64,000 nt of DNA from Morella rubra (lineage: Eukaryota; Streptophyta; Magnoliopsida; Fagales; Myricaceae), in the NCBI GenBank assembly GCA_003952965.2, contig CM025849.1, positions 8,696,058 to 8,760,057 of the forward strand, written 5' to 3'. Made by a program: the position numbers and the translations under genes. Each line of letters starts with the position of its first letter. Position 1 is the stretch's first letter. The notes below the pieces were generated by a model. It saw nothing but the letters and a program-made list of their open reading frames with translations, was not told the DNA's origin and made no database searches. This document shows, in pieces, positions 1 to 11,900 of the stretch.

Positions 1-164
1 GCTTGCTGTAGATTCGGGTACAGGCTACTCTATCTAAGTACACTGGTTCTCAAATTTTCCTTTTCAAGAAGAGCTCAATTTTTGCTAACTCACAATGGTG
101 CGGCTAACATATAGTTCTTATTGCTGATGTGGTGTACCCAAATATAATATAAAATGGAGCATAG

Positions 165-3100
165 AATTCAACCAGGTTCAACAAAGTGATGCTTGTCGTC
201 TTCAACAAGTTCAATGTCATACATCTGCACCAGGTCACCCTTTTAATAGATTTGTTTGGGGTAAGCTTCAATCCATTTTGTTTTTCATTTCATATGTTTG
301 ATGTTATCAGTTTATAGTGAAATAAGACTCAATCATGGTGGATTTCTGTGCTTGTGTGCAGGCAATAAGAAGAGCCTGATTGATGCAATGGAAAAAGGGG
401 TCAATTTGCGGGAACAAATACTAAAATTGTACAGAGATTACTACCATGGTGGATTAATGAAGCTTGTTGTCATTGGTGGAGGTGAATTTTGACTTCTGAT
501 TCTTCAGATATGATCTGTATAGTGTACCATTTATGAATAACATTCCAACTGAATTTTGTTTCTGGGGAATGTAAGGATTTTCTCTTTGTCGAATGATTAT
601 ATTGGATCTTGTCGACGTGAGCAATGTAGGTGGTCTGGCAGTGAAGTGGCGGTGATGGAGGTGTTGCAGCAATACTGTTACTGTGGTAAGTGCTGGTAAT
701 GATGGCTGTGGTTGATGCACTTTGGTTGGTACCAGAGGTTGTGTGATGCCAATTGGTAGCTCCTGGATTGGCAATTCCTGGTTGCAACTTGTTTGTATTG
801 ATAGAGATGGATATCTTTGGTGGAGGTAGTGTCGGTGATGGGTGAACAGATGGAGTCATGAAGTTGGTTGTAGTTTACAACCTCTGCTCAATAAAGCAAT
901 CAATTAGCCAGTATAATTTTTCAGATCCACTTCCAATTTTTTTTACTCATCATTTGAAGGCCCTATGTAATTCCAACAGCAAACATTTATTCATTCTTGA
1001 GCATGCTCTGAGGGCGGTGATTGAGATATCGTCTGGACTTCAAACTCTTGAGAGCATTGACTTCTTACAAAAAGGGAATTAGTTCAAAATTGAGAGACAT
1101 CCTGGATGTTTCCTTTGTTTCGTTTAACATATCAGCTCCTTGTTTTACTGTGTCCATGTGATAGTTGCTTTATTGGGAGAGATTTTAATTTTAAGGGATA
1201 GTTAATTTCAATATGTTTTTTGAAAGTGCAAGTGAAATTACATGGAGGATATGATTGTGTGACTATGTGCTTGTTGTTAATACTAATGGTCCTACGTCAT
1301 GATCCTGCAGAGTCACTGGATGTCCTTGAGAGTTGGGTGAAGGAATTATTCGGGGATGTCAGGAAAGGTCCTCAAGTAAATCTGGAGTTTAAGGCGGAAG
1401 CTCCTATCTGGAAAGCTGGTAAGCTTTACAGAGTAGAGGCTGTCAAAGATGTCCACATCCTCGATTTAATGTGGACATTACCATGTCTTCATCGTGAGTA
1501 TTTGAAGAAACCAGAAGATTATTTAGCACATCTCCTTGGGCATGGTAAGATATCTTGAGGCTTATGTTAGATTGTCTCATTTGACCAAATTAGACATACA
1601 ATGTGTGTATACCAGTTTGTACATGCATAGTTAAATGCAGAGCTATATCCTATACAAGTGTGTCTCTGTGTGGGTAGATATGTGAATTGGGAGACAGATG
1701 GGAATGTGTTTTTCGCTTGATGCTTTGTTTGATTGTTAGAACCCTGCAATGCTTTTCATATAACAGTACTTCATTCATTTTGTTATCGTTCCCTTCTTAG
1801 GCAAAAGATGTTTGCACTGATTGTGCTTTCTTTTACATATATGAAAGCTCTTGAATTAGGGCTGTGAATGAAACAAGTTGCTCATGAACACTTCAAGTTT
1901 GGCTCGTATAAGCTCGATTCAAGCTCAATTCATTTGATAAACGAACCAAGTTTGAACACTAATTTTGACACGAATATTAAACAAGCCACACTTCAAATAA
2001 TTTCGGCTCAGCTTGGCTTAAGCTCGTGAACAAGGCTTTTATAAACTCAATTTAACTTGTTTGAGCTCGTTTAAAGCTTGAATGTATATATATGAAGATA
2101 AATACATGATGTATATGTATTTGTGTTTGTAATATAAGGGTTATTATGATTCTCTATATAATGTTTATGCTGTGGTGATTGATATTTGAGATATATTTTT
2201 TGGTTATATGTAATGTAACTGCTACATATGATATTTGGTAATGTCCTATATGTGTAGGTGTGTGTTTCTGTTACTTGCATGTATTATACATGATATAATA
2301 AATATGCAGTTGTTTATTATTGTTTGTTGAAGTTACTGTAATTTATACTATATGTCTAGGTATGTTAGACATGTACGTATATGTCACATATTATATCTAG
2401 TTATATGTTTTGTTATGTTTCATTAGCTTCTGTTTAGTATATGCCATATGATATATTTAGGGATGATATATATCGTTTTATTTATGTTTAGTTTTATGTT
2501 TTATGAAGTATATGCTATACAAGTCAAATATTTAGCATTCATATACATACCATAAACGTGATTATATTGTACATGTAACACACATTCATATATTATCCAT
2601 TTATGATAAGATATGTGTAACATGTGTGCTATATACATTATATAACGTACGTAATGTACATATATTACATAGATTGGAATTTTCTTGTGAAAATATTGGT
2701 ATTGATATATTGCATATGTACGCAGAGAAAAAAAAACATATATCACACATAAAAATTGATAATTATAAACCTTCATATATGTGTCGGTGCACGCGTGCAC
2801 GTGCACGCACACATGTATAGAATAGACCTTACATAGATCATTACTATAAATTGTTAGTATGTGTGTGGGTTTGGAATGTGTGTATGTTTTCATATATTAG
2901 AAAAGCTCTGTGGTCTTCTCAAAAACATATAGTACTTTGAGCCGAGCTCGAAAATTAAATATGTGGCTCACGTCAACTTGGCTCTCTCACAACCCTTTAT
3001 TGAATATATTTGGTAGAAAACTTGTGCAAGTGTGTGTTCCTCCTTACACTTGGGTTACCCCATCTGCATGTGACATAAAGCAGAACAAAAGAAAATTAGA

Positions 3101-6100
3101 TTTAACCTCTTAAACCTCCCTTCCCCCCCCCCAGGGGGCAATGGACTCAATTGGAAAGAGATAAATGGCCAGCCCCATGCTTTTTAGCTTCAGTTTTGAT
3201 TCTCAGCAAATATTTTGACCTTCACAGAGGGCAGAGGAAGCTTGCATTCCTTTCTAAAGACTAGAGGATGGGCAACATCTCTATCAGCCGGTGTTGGGGA
3301 TGAAGGCATGCACCGATCATCTTTGGCTTATGTTTTTTCCATGTCCATACACCTCACTGACTCTGGCCTGGAGAAGGTATCGCTTTTGTTTTCTACAGAT
3401 CCTTTTTTCTACAATAAGTTAATGTTTCTAGGATTCTTTTGTTAGGGGAATTCATGAGTATTTCTATCAAGTGAGATGGTCCTTTTGATCTTGAAAATCA
3501 ACTTTGGTTTTGACTTTCCTTTACTAGAGGTATTTCAGGTATTCGATGAATCATTAACGTACCGGAATGTGGTGCACTAGCAAGGATACTAAAAGCATGA
3601 GGGAATGCTTGAGATATCTTGCGAACCAAAATTTGCTTTGTTGGTGTTACCTTTCTTCTACTAAATGGCTATTCGTATTTTGCAGATTTTTGAGATAATT
3701 GGCTTTGTCTATCAGTACCTTAAGTTGTTACGTCAAGTTGCCCCACAAGAATGGATATTTAAGGAACTCCAGGATATTGGGAACATGGAATTTAGGTTTG
3801 CAGAGGAGCAACCTCAGGACGATTATGCTGCAGAGCTTTCAGGTGTTGCTTTTGTTAGTTTTACTTGCATTTTGATACTTTAGGACTTTTTGGATTTTTA
3901 AATAAGATGTGGCTAGGTGGTTAAATCATTCTGACTTCTTTATGTTGGTCTTATCTCTGCAGAGTTGTTTAGTTAATTTATTTTCATTGACCTAGAGGTT
4001 TTCCTCTTGTGTGTGTGTATATATCTATATATTTATATCTCTGTTTGCTCAATTGTTGCTCTTCCATAAAATGCAGAGAATCTACTCTTTTATCCAGCAG
4101 AGCATGTTATCTATGGGGAATATGTGTACAAGATATGGGACGGGGAGATGATTAAAAATGTTCTTGGGTTCCTGACTCCAGAAAACATGAGGATTGATGT
4201 AATATCGAAGTCTTTCCAGCCACAAGGTAAATCCTTTAGGCCTACTTCTCAATATTAGCACTATCTTACTTAGTGTGAACTTCAATGTTCCTTCTATGAG
4301 ATATAAAAATGTGAAAAGGGTGATAGGTTTTTCTTGTAACTGTTTTATTTCTTCCTTGTATATTCATTATTTTTGTAAATGAGAATGGTACACACTCAAT
4401 TGTTTCCATTGTTTTATTTGTTTGTACTTTGAACTTTTGGTGTTTGTTACAGTGGATTATACTTTTTATCCAAACCACTGATGCTATATCTTCGCAAAGA
4501 GCTAAATAACATTATCTCCTTTTTTTTCCCGTAACTGTTCCAGGTTCTCAGTATGAGCCTTGGTTTGGGTCCCGGTACACTGAGGAAGATATTTCTCCAT
4601 CTTTGATGAATTTCTGGAAGGATCCTGCAGAAATTGATCTTTTATTGCATCTGCCCACGAAGAATGAATTCATTCCATGTGATTTTTCAATTCGTGCTAA
4701 TACTGCATGTAATGGTCCGACAAATTCATCTTCTCCAAGATGCATAGTTGATGAACCGCTGATGAAGTTCTGGTACCAGCTCGATAATACGTTTAAAGTT
4801 CCTCGTGGAAATACATACTTCCGCATAAATTTGAAGGGGGGATACGATAACTTGAAGAGCTGTCTCTTGACAGAATTATTTATTCACCTTCTTAAAGATG
4901 AGCTGAATGAGATAATATATCAGGTTAGAAACTTATGTTTTAGAAATAATGATTCTGGGTGCTGACAGTTGTCTGGATTTTTTGGTTTAGATTTTGTTTC
5001 ATAGAAAAACACTATGCATTTTATTGAGCTTTGATCCATATGGTCTGAAACTATTCTCTATCGTAGAATTCACTATTTTAGTGGCTTTCAAGAGCGGGTT
5101 ATGATTTTCTCTACAGTATCAATCTTTTTTATAGGCTCAAAGAAATTTTGAATCAACTATTATCTCATGGAGTAGGTCTTACCTTCCAATAGCTGCAGCA
5201 TATCATTTTGTGTTTTAGTTGTAGGCAATATTATGTAGTACCTTTTCGAATGCCTTTGCTCTGGATGGCCTTCTTTGATTTACTTGATTCAACTGTTTGT
5301 CATCAATAAAGGCCATTCTATTCTCATTCAGTTAATAACCTCATTTCTAAGAGCACATTGGTTTTCAAATGAATGGGATTTTAGTTCTGTACATGACTTG
5401 GATCACCATTCCCTGTCTGCAGGCCAGTGTTGCGAAGTTAGAAACCTCTGTCTCTTTTTTCAGTGATAAACTGGAACTGAAGGTCTATGGATTCAATGAT
5501 AAGCTTCCAGTTCTCTTATCTAAAGTACTAGCAATAGCCAAATCTTTTTTGCCAACTGATGACCGCTTCAAGGTATGTTCAAATCTACTTTTGCATTTCC
5601 TTTCAGCTTTATCTCTGGTTTTAGTTAAATTCTTCCTGGAGTCTGGATTGGTTGTTTTTTGTCCAATCTGTGACCATCTGACTGTGACTTTATCAGGTTA
5701 TCAAAGAACATATGAAGAGAACTTTTAGGAACACCAACATGAAGCCTCTGAATCATTCATCCTACTTGAGACTGCAAGTGCTTTGCAAGAGTTTCTATGA
5801 TGTAGATGAGAAGCTACACCTTCTAAATGATTTGTCTCTTGCTCATTTGAAGGCATTTATCCCTGAACTACTTTCCCAGGTCTGCCAAATCTAGAAAGTT
5901 GTATACTTTCAATTGGTATAATGCTATAGGTTCTTGATTGCATTCCGCTAGTAGAATAAGCTCTTACTGTAATGGGTAGCTGATCGAGTAGGAGATTGTT
6001 GTGTTTTTATTTTTGGTAATCCTCAGTTTTGCAATAAGAATACACAGTTCTTACATTATTCATTTTCATCTGTATGTCCTACAGCTATATATTGAGGGGC

Positions 6101-7099
6101 TTTGCCATGGCAATCTGTTAGAAGAAGAAGCAATTGGCATATCAAACATATTTAAAGCTAACTTCTCTGTGCCACCGCTTCCAGTTGAAATGAGGTATCA
6201 GGAAAGTGTTATTTCTCTTCCATCTGGTGCCAACCTTGTTAGAGATGTCAGTGCAAAGAATAAGCTGGAAAGAAACTCTGTATTTGAGGTAACTGAACCT
6301 GGATGTTGTGGTATTACGTCTAAATTCCCTCCTCTGAATTCTTTGTTCCTTCTCCTTTCTCCTCTCTTTCTCTCCTCCTGTGGTCTCTCTTTGACGTTTG
6401 GTTTGCCTTGCAGCTTTATTTTCAAATTGAGCAGGATGTTGGGATGGAATCAATGAAATTGAAAGCTTTGATAGACCTTTTTGATGAAATTGTTGAAGAA
6501 CCACTTTTCAATCAGCTGAGGTGAATTTATTTGAGTCTGAAAGTAGGAATATATTTGTCTGTTGGGAAAGAGAGCTCCTCATATTTTGTTTTTCTGAATT
6601 GTTCCTGCATCAAAAATTGACTTAAAAAACAGGCAGTTGCCAAAATTTCTCCACTTCTATTCTGATTTATCTTGTCACTTTTTTTTTTGGGGGGGGGGGG
6701 GGGGGGTCCGACCACGAATATCCGCTAGATAATCTGTTTGATTGGGTAATGGTATAAACTCGTTCACAGCACTGTTAAGGGGCTGCTGTTGTTAGAGATG
6801 TGCCGGATCAGCATGTCTCTCTTTTGCCTCTTTTCCATGCTGTGGGAAGACAATTTTGAAATAAATTGAACTGAGTTTCTTCAATAGATTTATGTTGATT
6901 TTCTTTTAATATCCTTAAAATTATTTCAACAATATTTTAATGTAGGACAAAGGAGCAGCTTGGCTATGTTGTTGAATGTAGCCCACGAGTAACATATCGC
7001 GTGTTTGGGTTTTGTTTCATTGTTCAATCTTCAGAGTACAGCCCGATCTATTTGCAAGGGAGAATTGACAACTTTATAAATGGCCTGGAAAAGTTACTG
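165..7099 (+). CDS. Nardilysin-like M16 zinc metallopeptidase, partial (5' outside window, 3' exons missing)
   Basis: Twelve exons with GT..AG borders and matching phases: 165-260, 362-481, 1311-1544, 3228-3376, 3686-3842, 4077-4226, 4544-4923, 5423-5572, 5697-5879, 6085-6288, 6414-6520, 6946-7099 (2,084 nt, about 694 codons). Seen: the stretch EFNQVQQSDACRLQQ, then HPFNRFVWGNKKSL, LMWTLPCLHREYLKKPEDY, GRGSLHSFLKTRGWATSLSAG, and TKEQLGYVVECSPR near the end. Plant nardilysin-like proteins of peptidase family M16 are about 1,020 residues; these are the middle and C-terminal M16 domains. The HxxEH zinc site belongs to N-terminal exons left of the window. The frame is intact throughout and no exon has a stop. 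After the good donor at 7100 I cannot find the expected final exons (roughly 130 codons) in 7.1-18 kb. The protein is expected to cleave peptides, by family knowledge. Either the gene is truncated or the assembly is wrong downstream. Confidence 0.88.
1857..2997. mobile_element. hAT-like non-autonomous DNA element (family H, copy 1) in a nardilysin intron
   Basis: The left end reads TAGGGCTGTGAATGAAACAA. The right end, read on the other strand, is AAGGGTTGTGAGAGAGCCAA, so the ends are imperfect terminal inverted repeats. Flanking 8-mers are TCTTGAAT (1849-1856) and TATTGAAT (2998-3005), a target duplication with one mismatch. TAGGG-type ends plus an 8-bp duplication fit the hAT superfamily. 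The terminal 100-150 bp are rich in GCTCGAGCTC-like words; the centre is AT-rich with TATA/TGTA repeats and no transposase frame. It lies wholly inside the intron 1545-3227, so it should not disturb the mRNA. A second copy lies at 44190-44973. Confidence 0.72.
6679..6706 (+). repeat. Poly-T/poly-G homopolymer tract
   Basis: A run of 10 T is followed by 18 G inside the last visible nardilysin intron but one (6521-6945). Its exact length is unlikely to be reliable in the assembly. Confidence 0.9.
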
Positions 7100-7382
7100 G
7101 TAAGCAATTTAAGTTTATTCCTTCTAAATGCTGCCTGAAGAATGTAGGTTCTCCACGATTGTGTGCTCAAATGTATGCTTCCAACATCTGCTGATAAGCC
7201 ATGCATTATACAAATAATCATAAAGAAAGAGGGGCTGCTGCAATATAATTAATTTTTGGAGTCTCTAGTGTTAGATCTTGTAGGCACTGTAACTTCTTAT
7301 TTAGGGTGTTCTTTCATATTTATTTGTCATTCTTTTGAATAGTTAATGTATGACAGTGGTATCGGAAAACTAAGAAACTATT

Positions 7383-7544
7383 GGCTATGTTTGGTTTGGT
7401 TTTGAAAACATTTTTTGAAAACATGTTTTGTTGGAGGTAGTGTAGATTCTCTTGGGTTTGTTAAAAGTTGTTAGAGTTTAGTAAAAAAGTATTGGAATTG
7501 ATGCAAAAGTGATTGAGAAAAATTTTCCATAGCCAAACATAGCC
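7383..7544. mobile_element. Short MITE (family M1)
   Basis: The ends GGCTATGTTTGG and CCAAACATAGCC are perfect 12-bp inverted repeats about 162 bp apart. The interior is AT-rich with repeated TTGTTAAAAGTTGTTAGA-like words. Related sequences lie at 33345-33578 and probably 54785-54992. No coding capacity. Confidence 0.7.
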
Positions 7545-7690
7545 ATTACTTGTTGGAATGATACTGACTTGATTGGATATTTTAGAACATGGCTTTTAGA
7601 GCCGTTTCTCATTAAAAAAAATGCTGTCATTTTAATTAGGAGGGACTTTTTTTGAAGCTGAGGTTTAAAAAAAAAATGAACCCCCGGCTC

Positions 7691-8537
7691 AGTGGTGGAG
7701 CTAGGGGGGCCAAGCACCGCCCACCAAAAAAATATTTGAAAATCCCCTTGTCCCTTAGTGTTCTTTACACCGTTTTCACAAAATTTAAGATTTGCTCCCC
7801 CCCCCAAAAAAAAATTTTAAAACCCCTCTTTGGTCCCTATATATATATAGTTTTGCAAAAATTAATATTTAGGTCCCTTAAATATTTGAAATTACATGTT
7901 ATTAAATTTCAAGATTTACAGCGCGTTTTGGCTTTAAAATTTTACTTTTATGTTGGTGTTAAAAAAAAGGTGGTATTGGAATTGGTGAATGTGTGATAAA
8001 AAGTTAAAGTAAAATTTTGAAGTGTGTTTGATAAAAGTAAAATTTTAGCTAAAATTTTGAAAACAAACGGGCTGTTAGTTTGAATCGAGACAATTTGTAA
8101 AAAAAATTAAAATTAAAATTCAAAGGTTTTATACAATTTTTTTTCTTGTGACAATATATTCAACAATATAACTTATAATGTGTGGTTTACTTTTATTTTT
8201 ATTGAGCTTTTCAAACATTCACTTATTTTCATCTATGTTCTTTCTATTTTCTCTGCAAATGTAACTTGAAGAAAACATTGAATGTTATAAATTTTGGGTT
8301 TTAAGGAGAAAACTATTATTTATAGTTCATGATCTTTGTTAATAACTACCATAAAAGTATATCTCTAAGTCAAGAAACTTATTAATAATTATTATGTCTT
8401 AAATTTAAAATATAACCTAATGATAAATATTTTTATAGTATATATTTTTATTAAATTAAATAAAACAAATTTAAAACTATATTATCATTATACGAAATTG
8501 GCCCCCCCCCAAAATATCAATTTCTGTCTCTGCCACC
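7691..8537. mobile_element. Candidate non-autonomous DNA element with G-rich ends, containing a nested MITE
   Basis: The left end AGTGGTGGAGCTAGGGGGGC and the right end (GGCCCCCCCC ... CTGCCACC, read on the other strand GGTGGCAGAGAC ... GGGGGGGGCC) look like imperfect inverted termini of a common plant repeat type. The interior is AT-rich without coding frames. The nested block 7919-8077 has its own imperfect inverted ends (GCGCGTTTTGGC and, inverted, GCCCGTTTGTTTTC). No target duplication was found, so boundaries are approximate. The 160 bp after it (8540-8713) is GC-richer and ends TTCACAGCCCTA, like the right end of the hAT family H. Confidence 0.4.
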
Positions 8538-8949
8538 GCCCCATCGTCTCTGACTTTTCCTCACCCCAACTCTCTCTCTCTTCTACATTCTCTCTATTGG
8601 TGGTAACCACCCACTGCGACTGCCAAACCGGTTACTGCCAATAACGGGGCCAGGGGCGGTTGCAGTGCCGGTGGGGGCACAAACCGCCACAGGCACTGCA
8701 AATTCACAGCCCTACTTTCCAACTGTAGTTCATATACTCCCAATTTTCAAGCAACCAGGCTTCTGTGGTTGACAAGGCTTTCTTTTCAGTTTATTTCTCA
8801 AAAACGTTGCCTTATAGTCTTATTCATTAATATTGCAGTTTTGAAGGATGCCTTAGTTAGTGATAGCAGTCTCAAGGGTTGGGGTTTCTATTGCTTTACC
8901 CACAAAGAGTTGCATAGCCAGATGACTTGACTTGAATGTTGCCATGTAA

Positions 8950-11900
8950 TAGGTATCTATGAACCCTTAGACAAAACCACCGAGATATGATTCAGTAAGT
9001 TCTCAAGAAATGCACCTCCTTCTCCCTCAAAGAGAACGATGATTAGTTTCGTTGAAAGATTTTTTCTATAATCCCCCCAACCAAACTCAAAAACAATTAA
9101 GTGAGGTACTTCAAATGGACCCCCTTGGAGTTCTTCACCAGTCTGAGCGGTAAACCGATATAACGACATAACATAGATAACAAGTCAGCGAAATGTTCCC
9201 TAAAACTCTGACAACAGTATCTGCATTGCAGGATGGGCTAATGACGATTCGTACCCTTACTATATAGAGTAACCAAATATAGAAATGCTCTACCTAGGAT
9301 AGACGCAAAGCATCGCTTGGAGTGAAAAAGAATCCACTCTCAAGCACTAGTGAAAAAGCATATCGTTTCTTGTGTAAGATCAAAATGTGAATGAAGGAAC
9401 GCAAACAGACCCAGGTCAAAAACAGTCCGCCCAGAAGTGTTAGCTAACCGAGCTATTTGTCTGTCAGCGTGTTAAAATATAAGAGACGTAACTCTATAGT
9501 TTCCTCAGCGCATCTAGACAAAATATCTTCAATAGAGCAAAAAACACAATGTGTAGAGAATGTACCTCCCTAGTAAATGTAGAGCCTGCCGCCAACATGA
9601 ACCCAACATTGTGTTAGACTGGACTTCTCTTATAAAACGTAGAAATTGGAGGAATGACAACCCAACCTAGAGCTCTCAGATTGTCACAACTCTATTTGCT
9701 TGGAATAAATATCAGTTGATTTTAATTCGTTACTATGCAAGACTGTAAATCTCCACAGATAGGTTATAATCTGTGGTTGGTGTTGATTTAGATATATGTA
9801 AAGAGATTATTGTTTAGCTAACGGACCAATCAGATTATATAAAATATGCAGTATATGAGCGTATATCACTAGGTTGAAATATAAGCCCAATATGGGAGCT
9901 AACCACTATACCCATAAGATTGTTATATCTTGCTGATCTCAGATAATCCCACAATATCTCCCAGCGAATTCGCCCCTGCAAACCACACTCAAGTTTTCCA
10001 ACCCAACAAACTCTAAACCATGCCATGGCACCACTCAATCCTGTTTTTACAAAACCAAATAAAACATGCCCTCCACTTCGCAGCTATTGTATCGAAATAG
10101 TCAATATAGACACGCACTAGGACACACTAGTGAATACGGCTGATCCCCACATACAACTCCACAAAAGAAGAATAGCTTCTGTTAGCACTAACAGGCTGAC
10201 AAAACCTACACCAGTAAATGCAACACCACCACGACATATACCAAACTAAATGCACCAACATGAATAACCTATCTGTGCATAACGCAACAACTTTCATAGA
10301 TGACCCTCCCTCTAGCAACTCAAACGACTCCCAGTCGCCTAGCAAACGACTCCAGGGTGGTGCGACACGCAAAAGCGTACGGAGAAGGACACATAAAAAC
10401 CTCATACCACCTCATTACTTGCTGACTTTCAGTTGCTATTTATCATTTCCTGTACTATTCACTCTGTATGCCATTTTTCTTCCTCCTTTCGCTCGCTGTC
10501 AGATGCTATTCACCAAGCAAAATGCACATGCCTGCTTTATGCGGATGAGATGAGCTACGGTGTGAGTTAGGTGACACAATCATGTGAAATTATATCTCCG
10601 CTCGTGAGACTTAAACGCAGATTTATGACATGTCATGATGAACACTGACTCGAGAAATTCATACGAACATAGCGCAAATATACCTCTAGTGACCTCTTTT
10701 CGACGTCTAGCACGCCTGGTACGTCGGTTGCGGCTAACCTATTGAGAGATCTCCTATGATGATCGGCACAGGACTATATATGTGATGATCCTCTTAATGC
10801 AAATATAGACAGCCCGAGAGAAACTCTAGACAGCAATTAATGAACGATTGACGTTATACAAACTTCTATGAAGTATTTGCAAACAATCATCTAAGAGAGT
10901 ACACCAACGTCCTAAATTCATGCAAATCGCCAGCTCGCAAAAGATACCCACGCAGACGTCTCGATCTTGACAGACTTGCGAACATGACCGAGCCCCAACT
11001 CCGATGGGATTTCGATCGACATGAACTATTAAAGGATTGCGATCCCCACCAAACAATACTAAAGACAATACCCTGATGGAAACTGGTCAGTCAGGAATGA
11101 CGTACTTAGCCAGCTGCTCATATTATAGAATAGTCATCTAAGTTTGCCTAATCCCCGAAGCACTCTCATATGTTATAGTAAAATTGCGACAACTTCAAAC
11201 TAAGATAAACACGAGCAGGTGAGAGTCGAGAGGGCAAACCAGCCCCAGAGAAGGTCCAAGCCAAGGTGTGCAACAAAAATAACCAGTCCATACGCGTCAA
11301 TTTTGACACAGGTGTGATTGGCCGGACGGAGTCACATGTAACAATTCCTCCTCCTACCACCAACATATCAAACTATGTAGCTAATGTTCGAAAATATGAG
11401 TGGAAATGAGTATATTCAATGGTCAACACACATGCTTCCAATATTAATCAACAAGTCCAAGATTCAAGTGTCGATAAAAGGAAATCAAGTATCTCCCAGA
11501 ACACGTTGGTAGCGATTAACGCCTGTACACCTCACAAGAAATCGTATGCTCAAATGACTTTTGCTTTATGTCCGGTTATTCAAATTATACCAAGACCGTT
11601 TGTGTAGGGACAGGGACCAATGTGTCGTAGATCAGAAACTATGTTCATTTACAAGGATCCACCAAAAATGTATGATAAGGGTATACAATTAGACAGACAT
11701 AGTTTAGTCATGAGATAATAAAATGATCTATGAGCCCTAGCTTGCCAAGAACATTCTATGTGTTAATAACCGGGCCAAACAATGAAGATAGTATCAAACA
11801 AACGTAATCTATCGGACAAACCGTCTGTCCAAGCTCATGGCCAAATCAAATCACATTATGAAGATGCCAACAGACTACTGACCATTACCCTCCCTCATGG

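Noticed and set aside
2071-2893. AT-rich open frames around 2.1-2.9 kb
   Set aside because: They lie in the TATA/TGTA-repeat centre of the hAT-like element in an intron; translations are low complexity.
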